Positions 43,058 through 51,899 of a stretch of 64,000 nt of DNA are shown in pieces. Position numbers and translations under genes: made by a program. The DNA comes from an uncultured Spartobacteria bacterium (lineage in GTDB: Bacteria > Verrucomicrobiota > Verrucomicrobiia > Chthoniobacterales > Chthoniobacteraceae). Within the stretch, counting starts at the first letter, position 1, and each line of letters opens with the position of its first letter. The notes beneath the pieces are model-generated. The model searched no databases. It was not told the DNA's origin and worked only from the letters and a program-made list of their open reading frames with translations. The stretch is taken from assembly GCA_903929475.1 (NCBI GenBank), contig CAIYUV010000052.1, positions 17,905 through 81,904 on the forward strand, in the 5' to 3' direction.

Positions 43058-44449
43058 ATGATCCACATTCCACAGACATCCCGTCGTTCATTCCTCAAGG
43101 GCATCGGTGCCATCACGGCATCGGGCATGTTTCCAAATCTCCTGCGTGCACAAGACGCGAACAAGAAACTGGCGCTCGCGTGCATCGGCGTCGGCGGCAA
43201 GGGCGACAGCGACACATCGGGCGTCTCCGCCAACAACGAAATCGTCGCCATTTGCGACGTGGACGCAAACACCCTTGCTGGTGCGCAAAGAAAATATCCG
43301 AACGCAAAAGCCTTCTCCGATTTCCGCAAGATGCTCGACGAGATCAAAGGCATTGATGCCGTGACCATCAGCACGCCCGATCACATGCACTACCCCGCAG
43401 CGATGCACGCCATCGGGCTTGGTAAGCATGTGTTCATTCAGAAACCACTCACCAACACACTGTGGGAAAACCGCCAGCTCCATCTCGCTGCGCGCAAAAA
43501 AGGTGTCATCACACAGATGGGAAATCAGGGTCACACTTACGAAGGCAATCGCGTCACCACCGAGTGGGTGAAGGCAGGCGTCATCGGCAAAGTAAAGGAA
43601 GTCCACGTGTGGACGAACCGCCCGATTTGGCCACAGGGCAAAAGCGCCATCCTCAACAAAACCGGCAAAGCGCCCGCGAATCTCGACTGGACGCAGTGGC
43701 TCGGTGCAACACCCGATGAGCCGTATTCGGACAACGTGCATTCCTTCAAATGGCGCGGTTTCCTCGAATGGGGTGCCGGTGCATTCGGCGATATGGGCTG
43801 CCATTTGATGGACGCTCCGTTCGTCGCACTCGGCCTCACCACGGCGAGTGCTGTGACCGCATCGCAGGTGGATGATTTGACCGACATCGCTTGGCCGACC
43901 GGCAGCATCGTGAAGCTCGAATTTACCAACGTCCCCGGCCACGGCGACGTTCCGTTCACGTGGTATGAAGGCAAGAAGCCCGACGGCAAACCCTACCTGC
44001 CGGAATTCCCTGCAATCGTTGATATGAACGAGGCATTCGGCGGCAGAGGTGTCTCCGCAGGCGGCTGGATGATCATCGGCACCGACGGTCTCATTTTGAA
44101 CAAGAGCGACCAAGCTCAGGGGATGCAAATTTGGCCGAAATCACGCCGCGATGAATTTCCTGCGGACAAAATTGCAAAGACCGAGCCGCGCAGCATCCGG
44201 CAGGGAAACCCGCAGCAGGAATGGACCGAGTCCATCAAGAACGGCAAGGAGTTCCCGTGGGCCGGCCACTTCGACTACTCGTGCCCGCTCACCGAGGCCA
44301 CGCTCATCGGCGGTCTCGCCATGCGCTTCCCCGGCAAGCGCCTCAAGTGGGATTCGAAGGCGCTCAAGTTCGACAACGACGACGCCAACAAATTCATCAA
44401 GCGCGCCTCGTATCGAAAAGGCTGGGAATACTCCGCCGACAAAATCTAA
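43058..44449 (+). CDS. Gfo/Idh/MocA-family oxidoreductase, Tat-exported
   Basis: A 463-residue oxidoreductase. The N-terminus is a twin-arginine signal (TSRRSFLKGIGAITASG). The Rossmann domain (LALACIGVGGKGDSD) is followed by DAVTISTPDHMHYPAAMHAI and the GKHVFIQKPLTNTLWE signature of the Gfo/Idh/MocA family; the second half is the typical beta-sheet substrate domain (WGAGAFGDMGCHLMD). Secreted members of this family in planctomycetes and verrucomicrobia act on sugars and carry NAD(P) into the periplasm; the substrate here is unknown. It ends in a hairpin terminator. Confidence 0.9.
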   Translation: MIHIPQTSRRSFLKGIGAITASGMFPNLLRAQDANKKLALACIGVGGKGDSDTSGVSANNEIVAICDVDANTLAGAQRKYPNAKAFSDFRKMLDEIKGIDAVTISTPDHMHYPAAMHAIGLGKHVFIQKPLTNTLWENRQLHLAARKKGVITQMGNQGHTYEGNRVTTEWVKAGVIGKVKEVHVWTNRPIWPQGKSAILNKTGKAPANLDWTQWLGATPDEPYSDNVHSFKWRGFLEWGAGAFGDMGCHLMDAPFVALGLTTASAVTASQVDDLTDIAWPTGSIVKLEFTNVPGHGDVPFTWYEGKKPDGKPYLPEFPAIVDMNEAFGGRGVSAGGWMIIGTDGLILNKSDQAQGMQIWPKSRRDEFPADKIAKTEPRSIRQGNPQQEWTESIKNGKEFPWAGHFDYSCPLTEATLIGGLAMRFPGKRLKWDSKALKFDNDDANKFIKRASYRKGWEYSADKI

Positions 44450-44468
44450 GCGCACTATACACGTTCAC

Positions 44469-44502
44469 AAAAAGCCGGAGTCGAAAGGCTTCGGCTTTTT
44501 TA
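44469..44502. terminator. Hairpin terminator, probably bidirectional
   Basis: AAAAGCCGGAG pairs with CTTCGGCTTTT (one G-U) around a TCGAAAGG loop, followed by a T-run. It lies 20 bases after the oxidoreductase stop and touches the stop of the convergent DUF4912 gene. Confidence 0.85.
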
Positions 44503-45147
44503 TTTTGTGCCGTTTGCTCGCAGCGTTCTCTTCGCTTCTTCGGCGAGTAATTTCTCGAGCATCTGCTCCTGCTCAGGCGTCCATCGCACGGCGCGCCGGG
44601 CGGAGTCCTGCACGCGCGCGGCGGTCTGTGCGGTGGTCTCGCCGGAGTGTGACTGGCCCTCCATCAGAGCGCGTATTTCGGCGAGGCTGAGTCGTGCGGG
44701 GATTTTCGATGGCGGCGGGGTGAAGGCTTCATCGGCATCCACGGGTGGGGTGCGGGTTTCGCCGGAGCGTGCGAGAAATGCCCACGTGCCCATCGTAAAA
44801 AAACCAAGCTCGGCCGTGTAACCGCAGTCGGCGCTGCGCACGGGCACATACCAGTTTCCTGCGCCGGGCTGGATTTCCACGGTCGCCTCGACCGTGCCGT
44901 CCTCGCGCTGGACGCGCAGGAGAAAATGAGCGGCTCCATCTTCGCCGCGCGCTTCGGGATGCTCGTCAGGATTGAATTCCCAATAGGCGAATAGCCAGTG
45001 CGGATCACGCGCGACGAGCCACAGACGCACCTCGCCGTATTCGGGCTGAAGCTCACGCCGCGCTTCGTCGAATTCCTTTTGCAATGACTCGTGCCTCGGG
45101 GCGATGACTTCTTTTGCAGGCTCGGAAGGTTTCTGCATGGCGCTCAT
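44500..45147 (-). CDS. DUF4912 domain protein
   Basis: A 215-residue cytoplasmic protein. LWLVARDPHWLFAYWEFN is the signature of DUF4912, which continues to about residue 130 with strands ending in FFTMGTWAFLARSG. The C-terminal 80 residues are charged and partly helical, with SLAEIRALMEG and WTPEQEQMLEKLLAEE. DUF4912 has an immunoglobulin-like, carbohydrate-binding-type fold and is often near glucan-metabolism genes; its role is unknown. Start chosen at MSAMQKPS; an in-frame codon 90 bases further upstream exists but falls before the domain. It is divergent from hisF. Confidence 0.8.
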   Translation of the reverse strand: MSAMQKPSEPAKEVIAPRHESLQKEFDEARRELQPEYGEVRLWLVARDPHWLFAYWEFNPDEHPEARGEDGAAHFLLRVQREDGTVEATVEIQPGAGNWYVPVRSADCGYTAELGFFTMGTWAFLARSGETRTPPVDADEAFTPPPSKIPARLSLAEIRALMEGQSHSGETTAQTAARVQDSARRAVRWTPEQEQMLEKLLAEEAKRTLRANGTK

Positions 45148-45265
45148 GGGTGCGCGAATGAAGCACACTCCGCGTATAAATTGAATCGGAGATTGCTGGC
45201 ATACAGGACTGTCACATTCCGCCGGAGTTGCGCCCAAGCGCGTGGCCCGCTAAATCGCCGCCCTC

Positions 45266-46039
45266 ATGTTCACAAAACGCGTCATTCCGTGCCTCGATGT
45301 CCACGATGGAAAAGTCACGCGCGGCGTGCAGTTCGGGCGCGCCGAGGATGGCGGACTGCGCAACGTCGGCGACCCCGTGGAGCTTGCGCGCCGTTACAAC
45401 GATCAAGGCGCGGACGAGATGGTTTTTTTCGACATCACCGCCAGCGCGCACGGTCGTGCGACAATGGTGGATGTGATCGAGCGCACCGCCGCTTGCTGCT
45501 TTATGCCGCTCACCGTCGGCGGCGGCATCCGCGCGGTGGACGATATGAGCGCGATGCTCAAGGCCGGTGCGGACAAAGTGAGCATCAACAGCTCCGCCAT
45601 CGCCACGCCGGAATTCATCAGCGCCGGTGCGGATAAATTCGGCAGCCAGTGCATCGTCGTCAGCATTGATTGCAAAAAAACCGCACCCGATCGCTGGGAG
45701 GTTTTCATCCACGGCGGACGCAAGCCCGCGGGAAAGGATGCAGTCGCATGGGCGGAGGAAGCCGTCGCGCGCGGAGCGGGGGAGATCGTGCTGAACTCGA
45801 TTGACGCCGACGGCACCAAGGCCGGCTACGACCTCGTCATCACGCGCCGCGTGAGCGAGGCCGTGGGCGTCCCCGTCGTCGCCAGCGGTGGCGCAGGAAA
45901 CCTAGCTCACATGGCCGATGTTCTCAGCGAGGGCCGAGCTGACGCCGTTCTCGCCGCGAGCATCTTTCACTTCGGCGAATACACCGTGGCGGACGTGAAA
46001 AAATATCTGGCCGAACACGGAGTCTCCGTGCGGCTGTAG
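45266..46039 (+). CDS. hisF: Imidazole glycerol phosphate synthase cyclase subunit
   Basis: A 257-residue HisF TIM barrel. The catalytic Asp11 is in [17 protein letters not shown]. Phosphate-binding loops [12 protein letters not shown] and VVASGGAGN are present, and [18 protein letters not shown] is a family mark. With HisH it makes imidazole glycerol phosphate and AICAR in histidine synthesis. No hisH or other histidine operon genes are adjacent, though a PHP-family (possible histidinol phosphatase) gene is 0.8 kb further on the other strand. Its stop is six bases from the convergent folP stop. Confidence 0.97.
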   Translation: MFTKRVIPCLDVHDGKVTRGVQFGRAEDGGLRNVGDPVELARRYNDQGADEMVFFDITASAHGRATMVDVIERTAACCFMPLTVGGGIRAVDDMSAMLKAGADKVSINSSAIATPEFISAGADKFGSQCIVVSIDCKKTAPDRWEVFIHGGRKPAGKDAVAWAEEAVARGAGEIVLNSIDADGTKAGYDLVITRRVSEAVGVPVVASGGAGNLAHMADVLSEGRADAVLAASIFHFGEYTVADVKKYLAEHGVSVRL

Positions 46040-46045
46040 GCGACG

Positions 46046-46861
46046 TTATTCGACAACCGAAATCATCCGTGCTGCCTGTGCGGCGGCGCGCACGTTGTGG
46101 ACGCGGAAAATTTGTGCGCCGCGTAACATTCCGCTCACAAGACAGGCGATGGTGCCCGCATCGCGTTCCGGCGCGGGCAGGCCGAGCACGTCGCCGATGA
46201 CTGTCTTGCGCGAGACCGGCAGGAGCAGCGGTCGGCCAAAATGGTGCAGCCGTTCCAACTCGCGGTAGATGCGCAGATTGTCGTCGCGCTGCTTCGCGAA
46301 ATCTATGCCGGGGTCGAGGATGGTCGCCTCGCGCGGCACGCCCGCTTTTTCCGCGAGTGCGAGTTTTTCGGCGAAGAACTCATCGAGTCGCGCCATCACG
46401 TCATCGTAGCCGACGTGCGTGTGCGCGACTTTCGGCTGGCCGACTGTGTGCATGATGAGAAGCGTTGCGCCCGTGTCGGCGCAAATGCGCGCATTCTCGT
46501 CGTCGGGTAGCGCACCGATGTCGTTGAGGATGTGACCGCCGCGCGGCAGCACGCGCCGCGCGACGCCGGGCCGCCATGTGTTGATGGAAAGCAAAGTCGG
46601 TTCGTCCCAGCGTTCGATGAAACGCAGCAGTTGCGCCGCTTCCTCTTCCTCGGGAATCGGGCCGCGATTGGTGCGCGCGCTTTCGGCCCCGATGTCCACG
46701 ATGTCTGCGCCGTCGGCGACAAGCTGCCGCGCCTTCGCCACCGCAGCCTCGATGTCCGTGATGCCGTCGCCAGAGAACGAATCCGCGACCAGATTCACGA
46801 TGCCCATGATGAGCGGGCGGCGTGGAAAAGTGATCGTGTGTCCGCGAGCGAGGAGTTTCAC
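46046..46861 (-). CDS. folP: Dihydropteroate synthase
   Basis: A 271-residue DHPS TIM barrel that joins p-aminobenzoate to the pterin pyrophosphate in folate synthesis. Family blocks: MGIVNLVADSFSGDGI, DIVDIGAESAR, HILNDIGALPDD, LIMHTVGQP, ILDPGIDFAKQRDDN and PVSRKTVIGDVLG. The first flexible loop usually reads NVTPDSFSDGG; here it is NLVADSFSGDG, so the Thr-Pro pair is missing. The gene starts with GTG overlapping the stop of the PHP-phosphatase gene (GTGA). An alternative is a DHPS-like paralogue. Confidence 0.9.
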   Translation of the reverse strand: MKLLARGHTITFPRRPLIMGIVNLVADSFSGDGITDIEAAVAKARQLVADGADIVDIGAESARTNRGPIPEEEEAAQLLRFIERWDEPTLLSINTWRPGVARRVLPRGGHILNDIGALPDDENARICADTGATLLIMHTVGQPKVAHTHVGYDDVMARLDEFFAEKLALAEKAGVPREATILDPGIDFAKQRDDNLRIYRELERLHHFGRPLLLPVSRKTVIGDVLGLPAPERDAGTIACLVSGMLRGAQIFRVHNVRAAAQAARMISVVE

Positions 46862-47670
46862 GGCAGCGGCACCGTGGAGCGTTTCCGGCGCGTGAAACGC
46901 AGCGTCTCCGTGTAGCCGCAGCTTTTTGCGAGTGCGATGGCCTGATCGTATCCCGCTGCAACGTCGCCGGGCCGGTGCGCGTCGCTGTTGATCAGCACAG
47001 GCACGCCGGCGGCGTGTGCAAGCTCGACGAATTGACGCGCTGGATACGGTTCCGCGCAGTGATTGCGCAAACCGGCAGTGTTGATCTCGAAAGCCACACC
47101 GGTTTCCGCGAGCGCATCAATCGAGCGTCCGTAAAAACGCAGCAGATCTCCTTCGGGACGAATCCCAAATTTTTTCGGCAAATCCGGGTGCGCCACAAAA
47201 TCAAAAAGCCCGCTGCGGATGCACTGTTCATAGATGCTCCAGTAGCTGTGCCAGACGGACGATGCCGCACCGCCCATGTGGCGGCTGATGTTCTTCGGAT
47301 TGTCCACGTCCCAGCCGTCCGGCAGATAGTGGACGCTGCCGATGAGATAATCCCACTCCGCCATGCCCGCGAGTTCCTCGATCCACTTTTCCTGTCCGGG
47401 GATGAAATCACACTCCAGCCCGAGCTTGATGTTGAGCTGCGGAAATTCCGCACGCGCCTTCGCGACTTCGGCGAAATAGCGCGGTAAATCCTCGCGTAGC
47501 ATCCGCCAGTCATCGAACGGTTCCGGCATCGGATTGTGATCCGCAAAACCCAGTTCCCCCAAACCGCGCTCCAGAGCGGCGCGCGCATAATCCACTGGCC
47601 ACCCCTCCGCATGACGGCAGAGTGGTGTGTGCGTGTGGTAATCAGCAAGATTGGCAAGTGGTGAAATCAC
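46858..47670 (-). CDS. PHP-domain phosphatase, HisJ/histidinol-phosphatase family
   Basis: A 270-residue PHP-family metal-dependent phosphoesterase of the HisJ type. Metal-site motifs are DYHTHTPLCRHAEG, GFADHNPMP, ECDFIPG, IGSVHYLPDGWD, DFVAHPDLPKKFG and INSDAHRPGDV. It probably cleaves histidinol phosphate, which is consistent with hisF 0.8 kb away, though members act on other phosphates too. It starts with GTG and overlaps the GTG start of folP by four bases, so the two are coupled. It is divergent from the glycosyltransferase gene. Confidence 0.85.
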   Translation of the reverse strand: MISPLANLADYHTHTPLCRHAEGWPVDYARAALERGLGELGFADHNPMPEPFDDWRMLREDLPRYFAEVAKARAEFPQLNIKLGLECDFIPGQEKWIEELAGMAEWDYLIGSVHYLPDGWDVDNPKNISRHMGGAASSVWHSYWSIYEQCIRSGLFDFVAHPDLPKKFGIRPEGDLLRFYGRSIDALAETGVAFEINTAGLRNHCAEPYPARQFVELAHAAGVPVLINSDAHRPGDVAAGYDQAIALAKSCGYTETLRFTRRKRSTVPLP

Positions 47671-47872
47671 GCGCCGTCTCTACGCCCCCGCTGCTCCGCA
47701 GGCAACGCCGCACTCTGAGTTGGCCATCTACGTTCATGCCCGGCAATGCTGGTTGACCCTTTGGTGGAGACGGACGAAGGTGGCGGGGATTTGTTCAGGG
47801 CCGCTCGCCATTTCGGGTGAGGCACCGGTCGCTGCTGTGGTGAGGCGGACAAGAATCCGGGAATTGCTGCCT

Positions 47873-50155
47873 ATGAATACACTGACCAATACCAAACACA
47901 TCGCCTTCGTCGGCGATTACGTGCCGCGACGCTGTGGCATTGCCACTTTTACAGCGGACATTTGCGAGGCCATCGCTGCGGAGTTTCCGCAGGCGCAGTG
48001 CATCGTGGGGTCTGTGAATGATCGGCCCGAGGGATACGATTATCCATCGCGGGTGCGGTTCGAGATTGAGGAGCAGGAGTTGGATTCCTACCGGCGTGCG
48101 GCGGAATTTTTGAACATCAACAACGTCGAAGTCGTGTCTGTTCAGCACGAGTTCGGCATTTATGGCGGCGCTGCGGGCGCGCACTTGATAGAGTTTCTTC
48201 GCGAGGTGCGAAAGCCGGTGGTCACGACGCTGCACACCGTGCTCAGCGAGCCGAACAGCGATCAGCGCGCGGTGATGGAGCAACTCGATGTGTTCTCGAA
48301 TCGTTTCATCGTAATGGCCGAGCGTGGGCGGGATTTGTTGATGAGCGTGTATGGCATCGCGCCGGGGAAAATAGACCTCATCCCGCATGGCGTTATTGAT
48401 ATGCCGTTCATTGACTCGAATTTTTACAAGGACGTCTTCGGCGTGGAGGGAAAGACGGTGCTGCTTACCTTTGGCCTGCTTTCGCCAAACAAAGGTATCG
48501 AACACGTTATCGAAGCGCTGCCGGAGATTCTCAAGCGGCATCCGCAAATCGTGTATCTCGTGCTCGGCGCAACGCACCCGCATTTACTGGCGCGCGAAGG
48601 CGAGGCGTATCGTGAAAAACTGGAGCGTCTCGCGAAAACGTGCGGCGTGTCGGAGCAGGTGATTTTTTACAACCGCTTCGCAACCATTGAGGAACTGAAG
48701 GAATTCATCGGTGCGGCGGACATTTACATCACGCCGTATCTCAACGAAGCGCAGGTCACCTCCGGCACGCTCGCTTACACGTTTGGCGCTGGGAAGGCGA
48801 TCATCTCCACTCCGTATTGGCACGCGCAGGAGTTGCTCGCGGGCGAGCGCGGCTTGCTGGTGCCGTTTCGGGATTCGGCGGCGATTGCGGAGGGCGTGAA
48901 TCATTTTCTCTCAAACCCGACGTTGATGACCGCGATGCGAAAGCGTGCGTGGAAAGCTGGGCGCGAGATGATTTGGCCGGTCGTCGCGCGGCGCTACATG
49001 GAGAGCTTCGAGCGGGCGCGCGCGAGCCTCAGCGTGCCGTCGGTGGAGACCGTGGCCGTCCGCACCATCGAGCACTCGAACTATCCCGTCCCGCCGCTGA
49101 AACTCGATCATCTGCTCAAGATGAGCGACCACACGGGCATCTTTCAGCACGCGATCTACAACGTGCCGAACTACCACGAAGGCTATTGCACCGATGACAA
49201 TGCTCGCGCGTTTATCTTCACCGTGCTGCTGCAAAAAATGGAGGAGCCGCAGCCGGAGATTGAGCGACTGGAAAGCAGCTACCTCGCTTTCCTGTGGTAT
49301 GCGTTCGATGCGAATACGTCGCGCTTTCGCAACTTCATGAATCATCACCGGCAGTGGATCGAGCGTGCCGGCTCGGAGGACAGCCACGCACGCGCGCTAT
49401 GGGCTGTCGGCACTGCGCTCGGGCGCTCGCGCAACGAAGGACATCGCAATCTCTGCGCGCTGCTTTTCCAACGCGGACTGCCGCCGGTCGCGCGGTTCAG
49501 TTCGCCACGTGCGTGGGCGTTTGCGCTGATCGCGATTCACGAATATCTGCGCACTTTTTCCGGTGACCGCGTGGTGGCGAAAATGCGCGACCTGCTCGCG
49601 AGAAAACTTGTCGCTTTGTATCACACAAATGCTTCGTCGAACTGGCAGTGGTTCGAGCGCATCGCGACTTACGATAACGCCAAACTCTCGCACGCGCTGA
49701 TCCTGAGCGGTCATTGGACTTCCAACGGTGAAATGCTTGATATCGGACTCAATTCGCTGCGCTGGCTGCTCGAAGCGCAGACTGCGGACGGCGGTCACTT
49801 CGCACCGATTGGTTGCCACGGATTCTGGACGCATGACGGCGAGCGTGCGCGCTTTGATCAACAGCCGCTCGAAGCGCACTCAATGCTCTCCGCCTGTCTC
49901 GAAGCGTTCGCCGTAACACGCGATGACTATTGGCACCGTGCGGCGCGCAGTTGCTTCGAGTGGTTTCTCGGACGTAACGATCTCGGCCAGTCGCTCTACG
50001 ATCCGACGACAGGCGGCTGCCGCGATGCGCTGCTGCAAGATCATCTCAACCAAAATCAGGGAGCGGAATCGTCGCTCGCGTTCTACCTTTCCCTCGCCGA
50101 ACTCACGCACGCAGAAGGCGCGCAAGCCGAGATCCTACCAATATGCGCAGCCTGA
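47873..50155 (+). CDS. Family 4 glycosyltransferase with C-terminal alpha-toroid domain
   Basis: A 760-residue protein in two parts. Residues about 8-380 are a GT-B, family 4 glycosyltransferase (GDYVPRRCGIATFTADICEA; TFGLLSPNKGIEHVIEALP; the donor-site EAQVTSGTLAYTFGAGKAII). Residues about 410-755 are an (alpha/alpha) toroid-like domain (YHEGYCTDDNARAFIFTVL, QTADGGHFAPIGCHGFW, NQGAESSLAFYLSLAEL) resembling glycoside hydrolase/epimerase barrels. The gene overlaps a GH130 phosphorylase gene by 13 bases, suggesting that the pair makes and breaks the same mannoside. The start is taken at MNTLTNTKHIAF; an open frame exists 222 bases upstream but lacks family similarity. Confidence 0.85.
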   Translation: MNTLTNTKHIAFVGDYVPRRCGIATFTADICEAIAAEFPQAQCIVGSVNDRPEGYDYPSRVRFEIEEQELDSYRRAAEFLNINNVEVVSVQHEFGIYGGAAGAHLIEFLREVRKPVVTTLHTVLSEPNSDQRAVMEQLDVFSNRFIVMAERGRDLLMSVYGIAPGKIDLIPHGVIDMPFIDSNFYKDVFGVEGKTVLLTFGLLSPNKGIEHVIEALPEILKRHPQIVYLVLGATHPHLLAREGEAYREKLERLAKTCGVSEQVIFYNRFATIEELKEFIGAADIYITPYLNEAQVTSGTLAYTFGAGKAIISTPYWHAQELLAGERGLLVPFRDSAAIAEGVNHFLSNPTLMTAMRKRAWKAGREMIWPVVARRYMESFERARASLSVPSVETVAVRTIEHSNYPVPPLKLDHLLKMSDHTGIFQHAIYNVPNYHEGYCTDDNARAFIFTVLLQKMEEPQPEIERLESSYLAFLWYAFDANTSRFRNFMNHHRQWIERAGSEDSHARALWAVGTALGRSRNEGHRNLCALLFQRGLPPVARFSSPRAWAFALIAIHEYLRTFSGDRVVAKMRDLLARKLVALYHTNASSNWQWFERIATYDNAKLSHALILSGHWTSNGEMLDIGLNSLRWLLEAQTADGGHFAPIGCHGFWTHDGERARFDQQPLEAHSMLSACLEAFAVTRDDYWHRAARSCFEWFLGRNDLGQSLYDPTTGGCRDALLQDHLNQNQGAESSLAFYLSLAELTHAEGAQAEILPICAA

Positions 50156-51603
50156 CCATCCACCCCACGGGCATCGCCCTCCGGCCCAATAACGCCCGTG
50201 TGCTCATCCGCCCATTTATCCCGGGAGACACGGCGCGCATCGTCAACATTCTCGGGCGCGCGTTGGCGCTCAGTGAGGCCGAGATCGAGGAACAACTCGT
50301 CGCCGTCACCGAGGATTTCGGCACGCGGCATTTGAATCTCCGCACTTTCTGGCGCCGCCATTTTGATAGGGTGAAAGGATACGTCTTCAGCGGACGCCCG
50401 CTCTCCGAGGCCCGGCAGCTCTACATCGGTGCGCTTTTTTCCGGCGAGTATGCGCTCGAATCCGCCGCGCTCTTCAACCCGTCCATCGTGCCGCATCCGG
50501 ATCAATCCGGCCTCGCCGAGGGTGAGCTGCGTTTTATTCTCAGTCTGCGAGCGACCGGTGAGGGACACATCTCGTCCATCGAATTTCGCGCCGGCATCAT
50601 CCACGCCGACCACAGCATCACGATGGAAGAACCGTCGCGATTCGTCACCGCGCCGAAGCTGAATCCGAATCCGACTTACCTCAAAACTGCATTCCTTCAC
50701 AAATTGATGGAGATGGGTTTCGAGAATGATTGGTCGGCAGCCGTGATGACTTCGCTTGGAGACAACTTCACACTTAGTGAACTTGAAACAGCCATGCGTC
50801 GTGCGGTGCGAGGTGCCGGGCCGCTGCCGCGTGAAGTGCAGCGCACGATGGAGTGCGTGCGATGGCTCGCGGAGTCGAACTACGAAGTTCACTTTGATCC
50901 ATCCGTCGCCGTCTCGGAGCGCATCATTTTCCCCGTCTCGTCGAACGAGAGCAACGGAATGGAGGATGCCCGCTTTGTGCGCTTCATCGAAGACGATGGC
51001 AGCGTGATCTACTACGCGACATATACGGCCTACAATGGCCGCGCGATTCTCCCGCAGCTTCTCGAAACCACCGACTTCCTCAGCTTCCGCGCTCGAACGT
51101 TGAACGGACGCGCGGTGCAAAACAAAGGCATGGCTTTTTTCCCGCGCCGCATCGGCGGGCGCTTCGCCATGATCTCGCGACAGGACGACGAAAACCTCTT
51201 CCTCATATATTCCGAGAATCCGCATTTTTGGAGCGACCCGCAGCTATTGCGGCGTCCCTGCCATTCGTGGGAGGCGGTGAAAATCGGGAACTGCGGATCG
51301 CCGATTGAAACCGAAGCCGGCTGGCTCGTCATCACCCACGGCGTCGGTCCGATGCGCAAATACTGCATCGGTGCGATGCTGCTCGATTTGGAAGATCCGA
51401 GCAAAGTGATCGGCGAACTCGAAGAGCCGCTCCTGCGTCCCGAGGGCAATGAGCGCGAGGGCTATGTGCCCAATGTCGTCTATACCTGCGGTGCGCTCGT
51501 GCATCGCGGGCAATTGATTCTTCCCTACGGAATCAGCGACGTGACGACGAAAATCGTAACTCTGGAAATCAAAGAGTTGCTCGCAGCCTTTTCGCGTTAT
51601 TGA
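50143..51603 (+). CDS. GH130-family glycoside phosphorylase
   Basis: A 486-residue GH130 protein. Family features: NPSIVPHPD, SSNESNGMEDARFVRF with the Glu-Asp pair, YYATYTAYNGRAILPQLLET, NKGMAFFPRRIGGRFAMISRQD, and VGPMRKYCIGAMLLDLEDPS. Members phosphorolyse beta-mannosides or mannosyl-oligosaccharides. It is longer than the 330-residue members because of a 130-residue N-terminal extension. It is the second gene of the GT4-GH130 pair (13-base overlap). The start codon is the ATG within the end of the upstream gene. Substrate is unknown. Confidence 0.88.
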   Translation: MRSLTIHPTGIALRPNNARVLIRPFIPGDTARIVNILGRALALSEAEIEEQLVAVTEDFGTRHLNLRTFWRRHFDRVKGYVFSGRPLSEARQLYIGALFSGEYALESAALFNPSIVPHPDQSGLAEGELRFILSLRATGEGHISSIEFRAGIIHADHSITMEEPSRFVTAPKLNPNPTYLKTAFLHKLMEMGFENDWSAAVMTSLGDNFTLSELETAMRRAVRGAGPLPREVQRTMECVRWLAESNYEVHFDPSVAVSERIIFPVSSNESNGMEDARFVRFIEDDGSVIYYATYTAYNGRAILPQLLETTDFLSFRARTLNGRAVQNKGMAFFPRRIGGRFAMISRQDDENLFLIYSENPHFWSDPQLLRRPCHSWEAVKIGNCGSPIETEAGWLVITHGVGPMRKYCIGAMLLDLEDPSKVIGELEEPLLRPEGNEREGYVPNVVYTCGALVHRGQLILPYGISDVTTKIVTLEIKELLAAFSRY

Positions 51604-51649
51604 GCCGTAAATAAGCGTGATCGCTGTTTTTCAAAATCGTTCTGGATCC

Positions 51650-51897
51650 ATTTGTCCCGGAGGGACAGTTCGATATTAGCCGGTCGGCCAGTCCGCTACA
51701 GGTGGACGCAGCCACCGGATCATCGCCATGAAAACCAACCACCCCGGATGGGGCGGCGGAACCGCGATGCCCGGTTTCCAGCGCTCCCTCCGGGGCGCAT
51801 TTCGTTTTGGGATTGTGTCCGGTGGTTCTCGCTCGCTGCGCTCGCTCCACCACCGGCTAATTTCCGCAGGCCCTCCGGGCCTTAATCACGGGGTTCG
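51650..51897. repeat. Non-coding palindrome-rich intergenic element
   Basis: The 296-base gap between the GH130 and DUF116-prenyl synthase genes holds several hairpins: TGTCCC-GGA-GGGACA at 51652-51666; CCGGTGGT...ACCACCGG around an inner GAGCG-rich arm (about 51820-51858); and GGCCCTCCGGGCC near its right end. Such structured, GC-rich blocks of mixed repeats occur between genes in this phylum. No open frame of interest. Confidence 0.45.
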
Positions 51898-51899
51898 GG

